From Sphingobacteriaceae bacterium UBA6709 (GTDB lineage: Bacteria > Bacteroidota > Bacteroidia > Sphingobacteriales > Sphingobacteriaceae), in the NCBI GenBank assembly GCA_002454425.1, contig DKIV01000044.1, positions 1 to 64,000 of the forward strand: 64,000 nucleotides of DNA, in the 5' to 3' direction. Shown piece by piece: positions 45,851-56,700 of this stretch. The position numbers and the translations under genes are program-made. Numbering within the stretch: the first letter of the stretch is position 1; every line of letters begins with the position of its first letter. The notes below the pieces were generated by a model. It saw only the letters and a program-made list of their open reading frames with translations, did no database searches and was not told where the DNA came from.

Positions 45851-46840
45851 ATGAGAAACGATATTTCCAGAGAACTTATTGAGAAATACTTAAAAGGAGA
45901 ATGCAACCCCGAGGAGTTGGAGATTGTACTTGCATGGTATGATTCTTTTGATGAAGATGTTGAGGGACGGTTTCTGCAGGATCCCGAAGAATATACTCGG
46001 CTGGAAAATAAAATGCTGCGCGAGATAAAGAAAGACGCCGGTATTTCTGATGATAAAGATAACCGCGGCAGATCTTTCGGAAAGCTGGGAATGATCTCAG
46101 CAATATCATTGTCTGTCGCTGCCTGCCTCTCTCTCATTTACTTCATAATGTTCTGGCCCGGTAATACCAAAACGGAAACATGGAATCTGATCCGCATTGC
46201 AAATCACAGCAATCAGATTAAAAAGTATGTGTTTGAAGACAGTTCTATTGTATGGCTAAAACCATCAACAGTGGTATATATTGATAAAACATATAATAAG
46301 CAGGCACGCAGGGTGCGCATGGAAGGGGATGCCTTTTTTGAGGTGTTCCATAACCCAGCGAAGCCCTTTATTGTAAGTGCCGGCACAGTCGATACGAAGG
46401 TTCTTGGCACTAAGTTTAGCGTACGTAGCCGCAGTGCTGAGGATATTATCAATGTGGTCGTCGCAAGTGGAAAGGTGCAGGTCGACTACGCTGAAGGTAA
46501 GGGCGTTAATGGCGTAACCCTGCTTCCCGGACAGTCAGCGGAAGTTATTAAATCAACGCAGACCTTGCGCATGCACGACTGTAAAGGTGCTGAAGTAGCC
46601 TTATGGCGCAAGAAGGATCTTTTCTTTGATAATGAGCCTGTACGCAATGTTGTTGCCCGCTTAAACCAATGTTATAAAGCGAATATCTATTACCGCGATC
46701 GTACAATCGGCAGTTATCACCTGCGTGCCGACTTCTCTGATGTTAATCTGGCAGACGTACTTCTTATGTTGGAGAAATCTTTACATGTCTCCTACGTGGT
46801 AGAAGATTCCGGAATCCGGCTTCAGAGGAAGCCCGGATAA
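45851..46840 (+). CDS. FecR-family anti-sigma/sigma-regulator protein
   Basis: A 329-residue inner-membrane regulator. The cytoplasmic N-terminal part (1-75) has LIEKYLKGECNPEELEIVLAWYD, the sigma-binding region. A single membrane helix spans about 80-101. The periplasmic FecR domain (about 115-215) contains VRMEGDAFFEVFHNPAKPFIVSA and VLGTKFSVRS. The last 70 residues (LFFDNEPVRNVVARLNQCY to the end) are the STN-like domain common in this family. It is directly upstream of the STN-bearing SusC, its expected signal source. No sigma gene is adjacent; the nearest is at 26690. Confidence 0.94.
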   Translation: MRNDISRELIEKYLKGECNPEELEIVLAWYDSFDEDVEGRFLQDPEEYTRLENKMLREIKKDAGISDDKDNRGRSFGKLGMISAISLSVAACLSLIYFIMFWPGNTKTETWNLIRIANHSNQIKKYVFEDSSIVWLKPSTVVYIDKTYNKQARRVRMEGDAFFEVFHNPAKPFIVSAGTVDTKVLGTKFSVRSRSAEDIINVVVASGKVQVDYAEGKGVNGVTLLPGQSAEVIKSTQTLRMHDCKGAEVALWRKKDLFFDNEPVRNVVARLNQCYKANIYYRDRTIGSYHLRADFSDVNLADVLLMLEKSLHVSYVVEDSGIRLQRKPG

Positions 46841-46921
46841 TTGCTTTTTCAAAATTAAACGAAACAACACGGATGTATCATCCAACCAACTAGCAAACAA
46901 TTTATAAAAAACAACCATAAA

Positions 46922-49900
46922 ATGATGAAATATATACCCAGATTAAATCGTATGGGTGTGATGCTTAAATCTACGGTAGCCCAGCTTATCGTATGTTTTC
47001 TTTTCTCCGGCATCACCCTTGCAGCGCCGGGCAAGGCTCAAGGCGTTCTAAATACCAAAGTAAGCATCGCTGCTGGTCGTTCGAGCTTGCAGTCGCTACT
47101 GACGAAACTGGAGGCGGAAACACACGTGAAATTTGTCTTCAGCAGCGACGTCATCGATGTGAAGCAGGAAGTAATATTCTCCGCCACAAACGAAAAACTC
47201 TCTGACGTTCTTAAGCGCTTGCTCAGCACCAAGAATATTAGCTTTGAAGTAATAAATGATCAGATCATCCTTGGCGTCGCTAAGTCGGCACAGCAGGGAG
47301 ATATCGTAGTAAAGGGAAAAGTGAGCTCCGATAAAGGGGAGGCCCTGCCCGGAGTTAGTGTAAAGATCAAAGGCACTACCTTAGGAATTACCACAGATCT
47401 TGACGGTAATTACACCCTTAAAGTGCCGGCAGCCAATGTACGCGGGACTTTGGTATTTACCTATTTAGGATTCACTGCACAGGAGGTGCCAATTAATGGA
47501 CGCAGCTCTATTAATGTTGCTTTGAAGGAAGATATCAAGAGCCTGGAAGAAGTCGTGGTAGTTGGATACGGTACCATGAAAAAGAGTGATGTAACCGGTG
47601 CCACGGCACGCGTGGGCGCTAAGGAGATCCAGCAAATGCCCGTACAGAATGCGTTGCAGGCTATGCAGGGTAGAGCCGCCGGGGTAGACGTAACCTCATC
47701 AAACCGCCCCGGTCAGCTTGGTGATATCCGTATTCGTGGTAACAGATCTTTAGAAGCCTCTAACTCGCCGCTGTATGTTGTGGATGGTATCCCTCTGATG
47801 GCTGGTGGTATTGACGGGATCAGCCCTCAGGATATAGAATCTATCGACATATTAAAAGACGCCTCCGCCACAGCGATTTTTGGCTCACGTGGTGCCAACG
47901 GTGTAATTCTGGTAACTACTAAACGAGGTAAAGCCGGTGCATCGCAGATCACCTACAATGGTATTTCAACTTTTGATAAGTTGGTAGATATGGCGGATGT
48001 ATTTAATTCCGGAGAATATGCCGAATATCGCAGAAACGCGTATCGTGCCACCGGTGTATATACTACCCCTTATGCTACGCCTGCAGGTGATAAGGCGATA
48101 TTAGGAACAGACCCTGTAGCCTGGAGGAATCTTGCAAAAGGCTATACCTGGGTAGATGAAGCTAACCTTATCCCGCAAATGCGTCCTACAACTACAGATG
48201 AAGCCGCGAAATGGGGCGTATCAGAGGTTCCGCTTTACAATGGCAATATGATACCCACCACTGACTGGGGAAGCATGGTTACCCGTACCGGTATTACCAA
48301 TGACCACACCTTAAGCGCTACTGTGGGTTCAGAGAAAGTTATGGCATACACGTCAGCAAATATCCTGAAACAAACAGGTACTAATAAAGGGCAGGATTTT
48401 ACACGGTATAGCTTTAAAACCAGCATTGATATGAAGCCTGCCACCTGGTTTTCCTTAGGCGCATCTATCAACGCTACTTTTGGTAAGCAAAACTATGGAT
48501 ATCAAGGTACTGGTAGTCGTGGCGCCAACGGTATTTATCAGGCTGCCCGCGGAATGCTTCCATTCGCGCAACCCTTTGATGAGAATGGCGAGTTCATCTA
48601 TTTGCCAGGCAATGATATTAATATCGTAAATCCCATTCGTGAAGATCAATACGTTATTAATGAGCGTACTACCTGGCGTTTTTTGGGTAGCTTCTACGGA
48701 GAATTGAATTTCGGTAAAGGCTTTAAGTTCAGAACGAACTTTGGTCCCGACTTCAGAAATTACCGGATGGGTAATTTTCAGGATAAGAACTCTACCTTAC
48801 GAGGTGGTGGTGCCGCAACTTCCACCCACTACGCCCGTTTTCAACAGGAACAACGCGTAGCATGGACATTGGATAATTTGTTATACTACGACAAAACCTT
48901 TGATAAACATTCATTGAATGTGACGTTGCTACAGAGTACAACATACGATCGTTTAGAGAGCTCTGACATGTCCGCGCAAAACTTACCCTATACCAGTCAG
49001 TTATGGTATAATCTGCAGTCTAATTCTGATGGAAAGCTTCAGGGATATTCAACAGGTTACACTAGACGAGGCTTGTTGTCATACATGGCACGTGTTAATT
49101 ATTCATTTGCCGATAAGTATTTGCTGACCGCAGCGGGTAGGTGGGACGGAGCAACTCAGCTTGCTAAGGGAAATAAATGGGACTTCTTCCCTTCCATGTC
49201 TTTGGGATGGAAAATTAACGAAGAGGAGTTCATGCGCGACATCCGATGGATATCCCAGTTTAAATTACGTGTAGGTTATGGTGTTACCGGAAATTCCTCA
49301 GTATCTCCTTATCAGACACAGGGAGTACTTACCCAACTTCCTGTAACTTTCTATACAACCTCCATGATCGGTTTTATTCCGTCAGACCCTGCAGCCTCGG
49401 ATCCGGCACGTATGCCAAATCAGGTATTAGGTTGGGAAAAAACAGGCCAGTTTAATATTGGTATTGACTATGGCTTCTTCAACAACCGTTTGAGAGGTTA
49501 CGTTGATTATTATCAGTCGCACACCACGGATCTGATTATGGACAGAATTATTCCGTCGGTAAATGGTTATACCAAAATGTATTATAATATTGGTGAAACA
49601 AAAAATAAAGGTATTGACTTCACCCTGTCATCCTCGAATATCAGCAACAAGAACTTTAAGTGGGATACAGATCTCTCATTATCCTATAATAAAGATCGTG
49701 TATATAAGACTTCAGTTGGTGGCGACCTTCTTGCTACAGGTGTTACTGGTAATCTTCTTATCGGTCGTCCGCTACAGAACTACTACGATTATAAGAAAGT
49801 CGGAATCTGGCAGGAAGCTGACGCTGCCGAGATGAAGAAGTTCAATGATAATGGCGAAAAGTATGTTGCAGGAGATATCAGAGTGATGGATGTAAATGGC

Positions 49901-50392
49901 GACTACAAGATTACGCCAAATGATGACCGTGTTGTTATCGGTTCGCAGTTCCCTCGTTGGACAGGCGGTATCACCAATACGTTCAACTATAAAGGTATTG
50001 AACTATCGTTCTTCCTGTATGGTCGTTTCAATTTCTGGGTAGAAGGAGGTGCTGTAGATATGCAGGGCCGCTTCCAGTCGCGTAAGGTTGACTACTGGAC
50101 TCCTGACAATCCAACGAATGCTTATCCTCGCGCAAATTTCGGTAACGGTGGAGCTCCTCAATATTATTCTGCTATGAATTACCAGAAAGGCGACTTTATC
50201 AAAATGAGGAATGTTTCTCTGGGATATAATATTCCTCCAAGTTTCACAAAGAAATATCATGTGAATAACCTGAAAGTTTATGCGCAGGTGTTGAATCCAT
50301 ACTTATGGACCAAAAATGGATTTATTGATACTGACGTGAACAGCAGCATTACTTCACGCAGTTTTGTGATTGGCTTAAATGCTTCATTCTAA
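46922..50392 (+). CDS. SusC/RagA transducer with STN domain
   Basis: A 1156-residue TonB-dependent transporter that also signals. After the signal peptide (about 1-40) comes an STN (secretin and TonB N-terminal) domain (about 45-120, with LQSLLTKLEAETHVKFVFS), then CarboxypepD_reg (about 128-215), a linker with EEVVVVGYGTMKKSDVTGA, the plug (to about 340, IFGSRGANGVILVTTKRGK) and barrel ending SFVIGLNASF. The STN domain contacts FecR in the periplasm, so ligand import can be reported to the ECF sigma factor. It is the only STN-bearing SusC in the window, and its SusD follows. Confidence 0.95.
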   Translation: MMKYIPRLNRMGVMLKSTVAQLIVCFLFSGITLAAPGKAQGVLNTKVSIAAGRSSLQSLLTKLEAETHVKFVFSSDVIDVKQEVIFSATNEKLSDVLKRLLSTKNISFEVINDQIILGVAKSAQQGDIVVKGKVSSDKGEALPGVSVKIKGTTLGITTDLDGNYTLKVPAANVRGTLVFTYLGFTAQEVPINGRSSINVALKEDIKSLEEVVVVGYGTMKKSDVTGATARVGAKEIQQMPVQNALQAMQGRAAGVDVTSSNRPGQLGDIRIRGNRSLEASNSPLYVVDGIPLMAGGIDGISPQDIESIDILKDASATAIFGSRGANGVILVTTKRGKAGASQITYNGISTFDKLVDMADVFNSGEYAEYRRNAYRATGVYTTPYATPAGDKAILGTDPVAWRNLAKGYTWVDEANLIPQMRPTTTDEAAKWGVSEVPLYNGNMIPTTDWGSMVTRTGITNDHTLSATVGSEKVMAYTSANILKQTGTNKGQDFTRYSFKTSIDMKPATWFSLGASINATFGKQNYGYQGTGSRGANGIYQAARGMLPFAQPFDENGEFIYLPGNDINIVNPIREDQYVINERTTWRFLGSFYGELNFGKGFKFRTNFGPDFRNYRMGNFQDKNSTLRGGGAATSTHYARFQQEQRVAWTLDNLLYYDKTFDKHSLNVTLLQSTTYDRLESSDMSAQNLPYTSQLWYNLQSNSDGKLQGYSTGYTRRGLLSYMARVNYSFADKYLLTAAGRWDGATQLAKGNKWDFFPSMSLGWKINEEEFMRDIRWISQFKLRVGYGVTGNSSVSPYQTQGVLTQLPVTFYTTSMIGFIPSDPAASDPARMPNQVLGWEKTGQFNIGIDYGFFNNRLRGYVDYYQSHTTDLIMDRIIPSVNGYTKMYYNIGETKNKGIDFTLSSSNISNKNFKWDTDLSLSYNKDRVYKTSVGGDLLATGVTGNLLIGRPLQNYYDYKKVGIWQEADAAEMKKFNDNGEKYVAGDIRVMDVNGDYKITPNDDRVVIGSQFPRWTGGITNTFNYKGIELSFFLYGRFNFWVEGGAVDMQGRFQSRKVDYWTPDNPTNAYPRANFGNGGAPQYYSAMNYQKGDFIKMRNVSLGYNIPPSFTKKYHVNNLKVYAQVLNPYLWTKNGFIDTDVNSSITSRSFVIGLNASF

Positions 50393-50402
50393 AATTATTG
50401 TC

Positions 50403-52280
50403 ATGAAAGGATTAAAGAAATATATAGGTGCCGGACTTCTGGCTGCAGCGACGCTGTCAATCTCTGCATGTAAGAATTTTCTGGACGAGAAGATGGTTGC
50501 CACTGTAACGAACAGGTTTTATGAGACTCCCGATGGTTTGGAATCGTTGGTGGCGGGTATGTATGATGGGCTGCGTTTCCATTTCAACTACGAATGGGTC
50601 TATACAACCACGAATTATGGTACTGATGAATTCACTAACGGGGGAGGATTAGATAAAGTACATTTTAATACTTATACCAACACGCTCGATCCGCGTACCG
50701 GAGAACTTCAAACCATCTTCGATTATATGTACGCTAATATTAACTCGGCGAATGTTGGAATTCAGAATATCCCGCAATACTATCCGGGAGCGGCCGGTCA
50801 GAAACGTATGGGCGAGTGTTATTTCATGCGAGCATTTGATTACTTTAAGTTAGTCAATCAGTTTGGAGGAGTGCCTCTGAAATTGGTTCCCTCTACCCAG
50901 CTTGAGACAGACTTTACCCGTGCTTCTGCTGAACAGGTATTTGCTCAGATAATCTCCGACTTCCGCATTGCAGTAGATCTGCTTCCCGATAAAGCTGAGA
51001 TCCTCGGCCGTATCTCAAAAGGGGCAGCTCAGCACTTTCTCGCCAAGGCCTACTTATACCGCGCAAGTGAGCTGCATTCTTCTTTTAGTAAGCCTACGGA
51101 CCTTGACAGTGCAATCTTTTACGGAGAGAAGGTGATAAACAGCTCTCCCTATAAACTTGCGGCGAATTATGCTGATATCTTCAGATACACCAAGGTTAAT
51201 GATGTTAACGAGAGTAACGCTGAAATCATACTTGCGGCACAGTTCGATAATAATGATGTTAATGCCGGACGTTACGGTAATCAGACGCACCTCTGGTTCT
51301 TGTCTGTATATCAAAACCTACCAGGCATGACGCGTGATATTGCGAATGGTCGTGAGTTTCAGCGTTTAAAACCAACAGACTACGCGCTGGATATTTACAA
51401 TCGTAAAATAGACTCTCGTTTCTACAAGAGCTTTAAGTTTACTTATTTCTCTAATAACGCTAAAACTATCCCAACATGGACCGCTACTACAGCTCCAAGC
51501 CCGGATTTGGTAGGAAAACCTAAGTTTGCTGTAGGCGATACTGCTATTACCTACATCGTAAACAGCAAAAACGATACGCGTTACACGAAAGCGAATATGG
51601 ATAAGCGTAAGCAGAGTATGTATGTACGCTACTATACAGATGGCGGAAAGCAAACTACCAACTGGGGTTTAAGCCAATATCCAAGCTTGTCCAAATATAT
51701 TGACGGATTCCGTACAAGCGTATCCAGCCAGAAAGGAACGCGTGATGGTATTGTGGCTCGTATTGCTGAAACATACCTCATCGTGGCCGAGGCATATGGC
51801 AGAAAGGGCGACTACGCGAATGCTGTAAGATATATAAACATCTTAAGAGAACGTGCCGGCTACGCTGCGAGCGAAGCTCGTGAGGGCGTGTATTATGAAG
51901 CGGAACAGATTGCAAAAGGCACTGTCACCTCTACAAAGACACAAATGGATATTTCTGAAAATGCCTTTACTCCTGGCACAACGGAGGCTGTCGCTGAGAT
52001 GTATCCCGCGGGCGTAAGTGGAAAGGCTCAGGCTTTTGTACATTTTATTCTCAATGAACGTTCCCGTGAGCTGATGGGTGAGTTCTTCCGTTGGGAGGAT
52101 TTAAGCCGCACGAAAACATTAGTAATGAGAGATCAGGCTTTCAATCCCGACGCGGCCACAAATGTAGCCGATAAGCATATGCTTCGCCCTATTCCTCAGG
52201 GATTCTTAGACGTAATCACCAGTAATGGAAATCCGTTGACTGCTGCAGAAAAGCAGGCAATGCAAAATCCCGGCTGGTAG
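50403..52280 (+). CDS. Third SusD/RagB-family lipoprotein
   Basis: A 625-residue lipoprotein with lipobox SISAC (C23), followed by KNFLDEK. The SusD helical core contains GECYFMRAFDYFKLVNQFGGVPL and the C-terminal FVHFILNERSRELMGEFFRWEDLSRT. The ATG at 50403 gives the signal peptide directly and lies 10 bases after the SusC stop; the upstream ATG at 50379 would overlap SusC and add eight residues. It forms the ligand-capturing lid for the STN-bearing SusC. A hairpin follows before the enzyme genes. Confidence 0.93.
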   Translation: MKGLKKYIGAGLLAAATLSISACKNFLDEKMVATVTNRFYETPDGLESLVAGMYDGLRFHFNYEWVYTTTNYGTDEFTNGGGLDKVHFNTYTNTLDPRTGELQTIFDYMYANINSANVGIQNIPQYYPGAAGQKRMGECYFMRAFDYFKLVNQFGGVPLKLVPSTQLETDFTRASAEQVFAQIISDFRIAVDLLPDKAEILGRISKGAAQHFLAKAYLYRASELHSSFSKPTDLDSAIFYGEKVINSSPYKLAANYADIFRYTKVNDVNESNAEIILAAQFDNNDVNAGRYGNQTHLWFLSVYQNLPGMTRDIANGREFQRLKPTDYALDIYNRKIDSRFYKSFKFTYFSNNAKTIPTWTATTAPSPDLVGKPKFAVGDTAITYIVNSKNDTRYTKANMDKRKQSMYVRYYTDGGKQTTNWGLSQYPSLSKYIDGFRTSVSSQKGTRDGIVARIAETYLIVAEAYGRKGDYANAVRYINILRERAGYAASEAREGVYYEAEQIAKGTVTSTKTQMDISENAFTPGTTEAVAEMYPAGVSGKAQAFVHFILNERSRELMGEFFRWEDLSRTKTLVMRDQAFNPDAATNVADKHMLRPIPQGFLDVITSNGNPLTAAEKQAMQNPGW

Positions 52281-52301
52281 AAAATGCTATAAATCTACTT
52301 G

Positions 52302-52335
52302 GAAGTCCTGCGCCTTGGCGTGCAGGACTTCTTTA
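52302..52335 (+). terminator. Hairpin after third susD, possible partial terminator
   Basis: GAAGTCCTGC (52302-52311) pairs perfectly with GCAGGACTTC (52322-52331), followed by TTTAATC. The T-run is short. It may lower read-through from susCD into the enzyme genes or protect the upstream mRNA end. Confidence 0.55.
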
Positions 52336-52355
52336 ATCACTAACCACCTGTAACA

Positions 52356-53693
52356 ATGACTTTGAAAACCGTACGCCTTTCTGTGTTCTTTGTCCTTGTG
52401 GCTAACAGCCTTTTGGCACAAACGCCTCAATCTCCCTTGAAGTTCGACTTTGGCTCTAAAAAGCCTGAAAAAAGCTATGTCGCCGTCATGCCCAACGATG
52501 TGTATGATCAAAACAAAGGTTATGGCTTCTTAAAGGGCGCAAAGCTAAAAGCGGGAGGCAACGCTAATGCATCAAAATCTGCCGACAATTATCTTACATC
52601 TGACAAGCCTTTCTTCTTTAGCGTCAATCTGCCGGAAGGAAACTACAATGTAAAGATTGTTTATGGCGATAAAGCGGGAACCTCCGCACAAACCTTCCGG
52701 GCGGAATGTCGCCGCATGATGGTCGCTCAGGCGAATACTGCCAATGGGCAAGTTCGCAGCGCCATGTTCACCGTAAATATTCATAGTCCTGAGATTGCTA
52801 ATACCACAACATCTGTCCGTTTGAAGCAACGGGAGTTTTCATATTTTCATTGGGATAAGCAACTGACCTTAGAATTTAATGGCGGACAACCGAAAATATG
52901 CGCCGTGGAGATTAGTCCTGCCATCAATCCCGTCACGGTTTTCCTTGCCGGAAATTCTACCGTAGTGGATCAGGCAGCGGAGCCTTACGCCTCCTGGGGA
53001 CAGATGATTCCGTCATTCTTCGTTCCCGGGAAAGTGGTCGTGGCCAATCTTGCCGAGTCAGGTGAAGCGCTTAGCTCTTTCAAATCATCTCTCCGGCTGC
53101 AGAAAATTCTAAGCATGATGCGCAAAGGGGACTATCTGTTTATAGAGTTTGGCCATAACGACCAGAAACAACGAGGTGAAGGCGTGGGTGCCTTTACCAG
53201 CTATACGCGGGATCTCTTATACTATATCAGCGAGACAAAGAAACGAGGTGGAATACCAGTCCTGGTAACATCGGTAAACCGTAGATCTTTTGACGGCAAC
53301 GGAAAGATCGTTGCTACACTTGGCGATTATCCGGAAGCGGTACGTCGCGTAGCGAAACAAGAGCATGTTGCGCTCATTGATCTTAACAACATGACTAAAA
53401 CGCTGTACGAAGCCTGGGGTCCTGATGAATCTCTTAAAGCCTTCGTGCACTATCCCGCAAATACCTTTCCGGGGCAGGAAAAAGCCCTTGCAGATAACAC
53501 TCATTTTAACCCATACGGAGCCTTTGAAATTGCACAATGTGTGAGGATGGGGATAAAAGAGCAGGTACCCTCGCTGGCTAAATACCTGCGTTCCGGGGTG
53601 GCTGACTTTAATCCCGCCCAGCCAGATGCTGTCGCGTCCTTTTACTGGCCCTTAAGTCCTGCGGTGTCAATAATTAAACCCGATGGAAATTAA
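52356..53693 (+). CDS. Rhamnogalacturonan acetylesterase (CE12) with N-terminal module
   Basis: A 445-residue exported SGNH esterase that should remove acetyl groups from rhamnogalacturonan. After the signal peptide (ending LLAQ), residues about 25-190 form a beta-rich module starting LKFDFGSKKPEKSYVAV that may bind sugar. The SGNH hydrolase follows: S201 in AGNSTVV, N268 in FGHND, and D380 with H383 in DNTHF. A second, single-domain CE12 is encoded at 61616. It is the first of the downstream enzyme genes. Confidence 0.9.
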   Translation: MTLKTVRLSVFFVLVANSLLAQTPQSPLKFDFGSKKPEKSYVAVMPNDVYDQNKGYGFLKGAKLKAGGNANASKSADNYLTSDKPFFFSVNLPEGNYNVKIVYGDKAGTSAQTFRAECRRMMVAQANTANGQVRSAMFTVNIHSPEIANTTTSVRLKQREFSYFHWDKQLTLEFNGGQPKICAVEISPAINPVTVFLAGNSTVVDQAAEPYASWGQMIPSFFVPGKVVVANLAESGEALSSFKSSLRLQKILSMMRKGDYLFIEFGHNDQKQRGEGVGAFTSYTRDLLYYISETKKRGGIPVLVTSVNRRSFDGNGKIVATLGDYPEAVRRVAKQEHVALIDLNNMTKTLYEAWGPDESLKAFVHYPANTFPGQEKALADNTHFNPYGAFEIAQCVRMGIKEQVPSLAKYLRSGVADFNPAQPDAVASFYWPLSPAVSIIKPDGN

Positions 53694-53726
53694 CTCAATT
53701 AAGCTGTTGATTATTTAGGAAATAAT

Positions 53727-56700
53727 ATGAAACCAATTTTTTGTACCAGGTTGAGAACTGTTGGAAAGATGGTATTCCTGCTGGCAACAGCAGGAACCAT
53801 CCTGTTGAGTGCCGTGCGCGCGCAACAAGACACGCGATTGAAATACAACTTTAACATCGGCTGGAAGCTATTTGTGGGTGATAATTCAGATGCGGCAACA
53901 CCCAATTTTGACGATGCTTCATGGACCGCAGTGACGCTTCCCCATGCATGGAACGAAGATGACGCCTTCCGGTTGGCCATCGATAAGCTTCCTACAGGCA
54001 TTGCCTGGTATCGTAAGCATTTCTCTGTTCCGCAGGCACAAAGGAATAAAAAGGTTTTTATAGAATTTGAAGGCCTGAGGCAGGCCGGCGATATCTACCT
54101 TAATGGTAAGCATCTGGGTATTCATGAGAATGGAATTACGGCTTTTGCATTCGACGTAACGTCACTTATTAATTTCGGTGCCGACAATGTTATCGCTGTA
54201 AGAACTGACAACTCATGGACCTACCGCGAGAAGGCAAGAAACTCACCCTATCAGTGGAACGACAAGAACTTCAACGCCAACTATGGCGGTCTTAGCAAGA
54301 ACGTGTGGCTGCATCTAACAGATAAGCTGTATCAGACACTCCCCCTGTATACATTTTTGAAAACTACCGGAGATTATGTTTACGCTAAAGATTTTGATAT
54401 TCCGAACAAACAGGCAACTGTGGTGGTGGATATTGAACTGAAGAATGAACATCCACAAGCGATGTCCTTTGAATTTCTTGCCGAAATCAAAGATATGGAC
54501 GGAAAGGTTATCAAGCTTATCAACGGGGGCCGGCAAACCATACAGGCTGGCGAACTTAAGCGGTTAAGTGCCAGTTCGGTAGTTAAAAGCCTTAACTTCT
54601 GGAGTTGGGGTTATGGATATTTATATACCGTTACTCCTAAGATCGTTGTAGAGGGAAAGGTCATCGATGAGCTGCCTGTCCGTACCGGCTTCAGAAAGCT
54701 GGAGTATAAAAAGGGCATGGTCTACCTTAATGACCGTGTGCTGATGCTTAAAGGCTATGCACAGCGTAGCTCTAATGAGTGGCCGGCAATAGGCTTATCG
54801 GTACCTCCCTGGCTTAGCGACTACAGTAACGGCCTTATGGTTGAGAGTAATGCCAACCTGGTGCGTTGGATGCACATCACTCCCTGGCGGCAGGATATTG
54901 AGTCCTGCGATCGCGTAGGCCTTATTCAGGCAATGCCTGCCGGAGATGCCGAACACGATGTTCAAGGCCCCCGATGGGAACAGCGCGTTGATGTTATGCG
55001 CGACGCTATTATCTATAATAGGAATTCCCCGAGCATTTTTTTCTATGAATGCGGCAATGAGTCTATCAGCGAGGAGCATATGGCGGAGATGAAGGCCTTG
55101 CGCGATCTTTACGACCCCAATGGAGGACGTGCTATTGGTTCGCGCGAGATGCTCGACAGCCGTGTTGCCGAATATGGCGGAGAAATGCTTTATATAAATA
55201 AGAGTGCCCATATTCCCATGTGGGCAATGGAATATTCAAGAGACGAGGGTTTACGTAAGTATTGGGATCAGTATTCTCCTCCATATCATAAAGATGGCGA
55301 CGGCCCTTTGTATAAAGGCGCTGATGCCAGCATCTACAACAGAAATCAGGATAGCCATGCTATTGAAAATGTCGCTCGCTGGCATGATTACTGGCTTGAG
55401 CGCCCCGGTACAGGTGACAGGGTGAGCTCTGGCGGCGTCAATATTATTTTCTCCGATTCGAATACCCACTTCCGTGGTGCCGAAAACTACCGGCGTAGCG
55501 GTGAGGTCGACGCGTTGCGGGTAGCAAAGGATGGCTTCTTTGCTCATCAGGTTATGTGGGATGGATGGGTCAACACCGAACATTACCGCGCGCATATCAT
55601 CGGCCACTGGAATTATAAAAAAGGTACTGTTAAAGATGTTTTTGTTGTCGCTTCAGGAGAAAAGACAGAGCTTTTTATAAACGGTAAGTCTAAAGGTTAT
55701 GGCACGCGCAGTAATAACTTTCTTTTTACCTTCAATAATATCGCCTGGCAGCCGGGAGAAATCAAAGCGCTGACTTACGACTCTCTCGGAAAGAAAGTTG
55801 CTGAGCACGTGCTGAAAACAGCAGGCGAGCCTGTTGGACTGCGTCTTACTACACGCATGAACCCCCGCGGCTTTCGCGCCGACGGTGCCGATCTCGTGTT
55901 AGCGGAAGTGGAAGTGGTCGATAAAGATGGTAATCGTTGTCCCACAGCGTTGAATATGATTGACTTCCAGTTAAAGGGAAATGCCGAATGGCGCGGTGGC
56001 CTGGCACAGGGGCCTGACAATTATATACTTTCCAGAAAACTACCCGTAGAATGTGGCGTAAACCGTGTGTTGATCCGCTCTACCCGCTCCGCTGGTCAGG
56101 TAGTGCTCACAGCATCGTCTCCGGGATTGAAAACTGCTGTGGTTGCCTTTAAGTCACTTCCCGTAAACGACGAGCGAGGCTTGGCGTTAAGCATGCCTGA
56201 TGATGGATTATTGCCACAATTCAGACGGGGCCCCACTCCTGCTACACCTTCTTTTGTGCAGACCAGGAGAGCCCTGGAAATAAGCTCGGCAACAGCGGGA
56301 GCTAATCAGGAAGAGGCGGCGAAGAGTTACGATGATAATGAACTCAGCGCATGGAAAAACGACGGTAATCTTTCTACCGCGTGGATGCGCTATAACCTCA
56401 GCAAAACGGAACGTATCGATGAAGTGACGCTGAAACTTAATAATTTCCGTACCCGCGTTTATCCATTGAAAATACTGGTTGACGACAAGGTGGTGTTTGA
56501 AGGCTCTACGCCAAAAGGCCTTGGATATGTTACCCTCCCTTGTAAGCCAACAGAAGGCAAGTCCGTTACCGTACAGCTTATGACAGCCAACTCAGGAAAG
56601 GATGATAGTGGCATCGGTGTTGAAATGGGTGGTAAAAAGCTCGATGATGGTATCAGCGAAGCGGGCGGCAAAGGATCACTGGTAATTATCGAAGCTGAGA

